DNA of 6,045 nt, taken from NCBI GenBank assembly GCA_900557635.1, contig USTB01000058.1, positions 1 through 6,045 on the forward strand, written 5' to 3'. Position 1 is the first letter of the stretch; each line of letters opens with the position of its first letter. The notes beneath the pieces are model-generated. The model did no database searches, was not told the origin of the DNA, and worked only from the letters and a program-made list of their open reading frames with translations. The translations under genes were made by a program, and so were the position numbers. Of the stretch, positions 5,659-6,045 are shown in pieces. Source of the DNA: an uncultured Eubacteriales bacterium (GTDB lineage Bacteria; Bacillota_A; Clostridia; Oscillospirales; CAG-272).

Positions 5659-6045
5659 TCACCGTTCCTCGCGGAAGTAGGACAGACCCAGTGCAGCGGG
5701 AGGCTGATTCTCGCGCTTCTTGCGGATGCTGGACACAATGAGCACGATGATGGTGACAAGGTACGGAAGTCCCTCCATCAATGCGCTTTGCGCCGAGGAC
5801 GTGGTAACGCCGAACGCCGAAATGTACGTGAACAGCCAGTAGCACAGACCGAAGAGGTAGGAGCCCCAGATCAGGTTCAGAGGACGCCAGACTGCGAAAA
5901 TGACGAGTGCAACGGCGAGCCAGCCGGCGGACTGAATACTGCCTGCTGCGGCGGTGGACCATCCGCCGTAGTTGTACGCAAGGATGTAGTACACACCGCC
6001 CAGTCCCGCAATACCGCCGCCCACCGAGGTGGCGATATACTTATA
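5659..6045 (-). CDS. ABC transporter permease, nucleoside/sugar type (C-terminal part)
   Basis: The last 128 residues of an inner-membrane permease of the BPD_transp_2 family; the beginning lies beyond the right edge. The pattern GGGIAGLGGVYYIL, then WLAVALVIFAVWRPL followed by a long hydrophobic stretch, then LPYLVTIIVLIV and the closing PPAALGLSYFREER is that of the second permease of basic-membrane-protein type importers, such as the NupQ/YufQ guanosine transporter of Bacillus. These normally work with an ATPase with two nucleotide-binding domains, a sister permease and a lipoprotein binding protein, whose genes would lie to the right. At least three membrane segments are visible, followed by a basic cytoplasmic turn (RKKR). 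It ends 3 bases before rlmI. Nucleoside uptake is the likeliest role; related simple-sugar substrates cannot be excluded. Confidence 0.88.
   Translation of the reverse strand, partial: YKYIATSVGGGIAGLGGVYYILAYNYGGWSTAAAGSIQSAGWLAVALVIFAVWRPLNLIWGSYLFGLCYWLFTYISAFGVTTSSAQSALMEGLPYLVTIIVLIVSSIRKKRENQPPAALGLSYFREER

Overview
The window looks like a mid-to-high GC chromosomal segment of a Firmicute (Bacillota), most likely a Clostridia-type gut or environmental lineage. This is inferred from a RqcH/FbpA-family protein close in layout to Bacillus RqcH, a 158-residue NrdR, a MazF of the NdoA/EndoA subtype, and a nucleoside-type ABC permease ending in the characteristic P-x-ALG...REER tail. No mobile element, CRISPR array, rRNA or tRNA was seen.

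Left part (1-3676, minus strand): one tightly packed operon reading right to left. A good sigmaA-type promoter (TTTACA, 17 bp, TATAAT with an extended -10) at 3648-3676 drives nrdR (3550-3074). Next comes a membrane-anchored protein of unknown function (3077-1977), coupled to nrdR by a GTGA overlap. A GNAT-family acetyltransferase (1989-1318) overlaps it by 13 bp. Last is rqcH (from a TTG start at 1311), the alanyl-tailing factor of bacterial ribosome-associated quality control. The rqcH reading frame is broken once, near 629-637: clear homology jumps to another minus-strand frame and then stays open to the window edge, so the gene is frameshifted here and its C-terminal domain lies outside.

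Middle (3677-4351): about 270 bases without a recognisable gene, holding an 8-bp direct repeat at 11-bp pitch and a 7-bp dyad. Then mazF (3944-4351, plus strand), an mRNA-cleaving toxin of the NdoA type with no recognisable antitoxin beside it.

Right part (4367-6045, minus strand): a two-way hairpin terminator between the convergent mazF and rlmI genes. Then an RlmI-like 23S rRNA cytosine methyltransferase (5655-4423), placed 3 bases downstream of the tail of a nucleoside/sugar-type ABC transporter permease whose start lies beyond the right edge.

The window is mainly housekeeping: dNTP-supply control, translation quality control, rRNA modification and nucleoside uptake. The points most worth a second look are the broken rqcH, the uncharacterised membrane protein coupled to nrdR, and the MazF without a visible partner. 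I did not find convincing evidence of a wholly new system.
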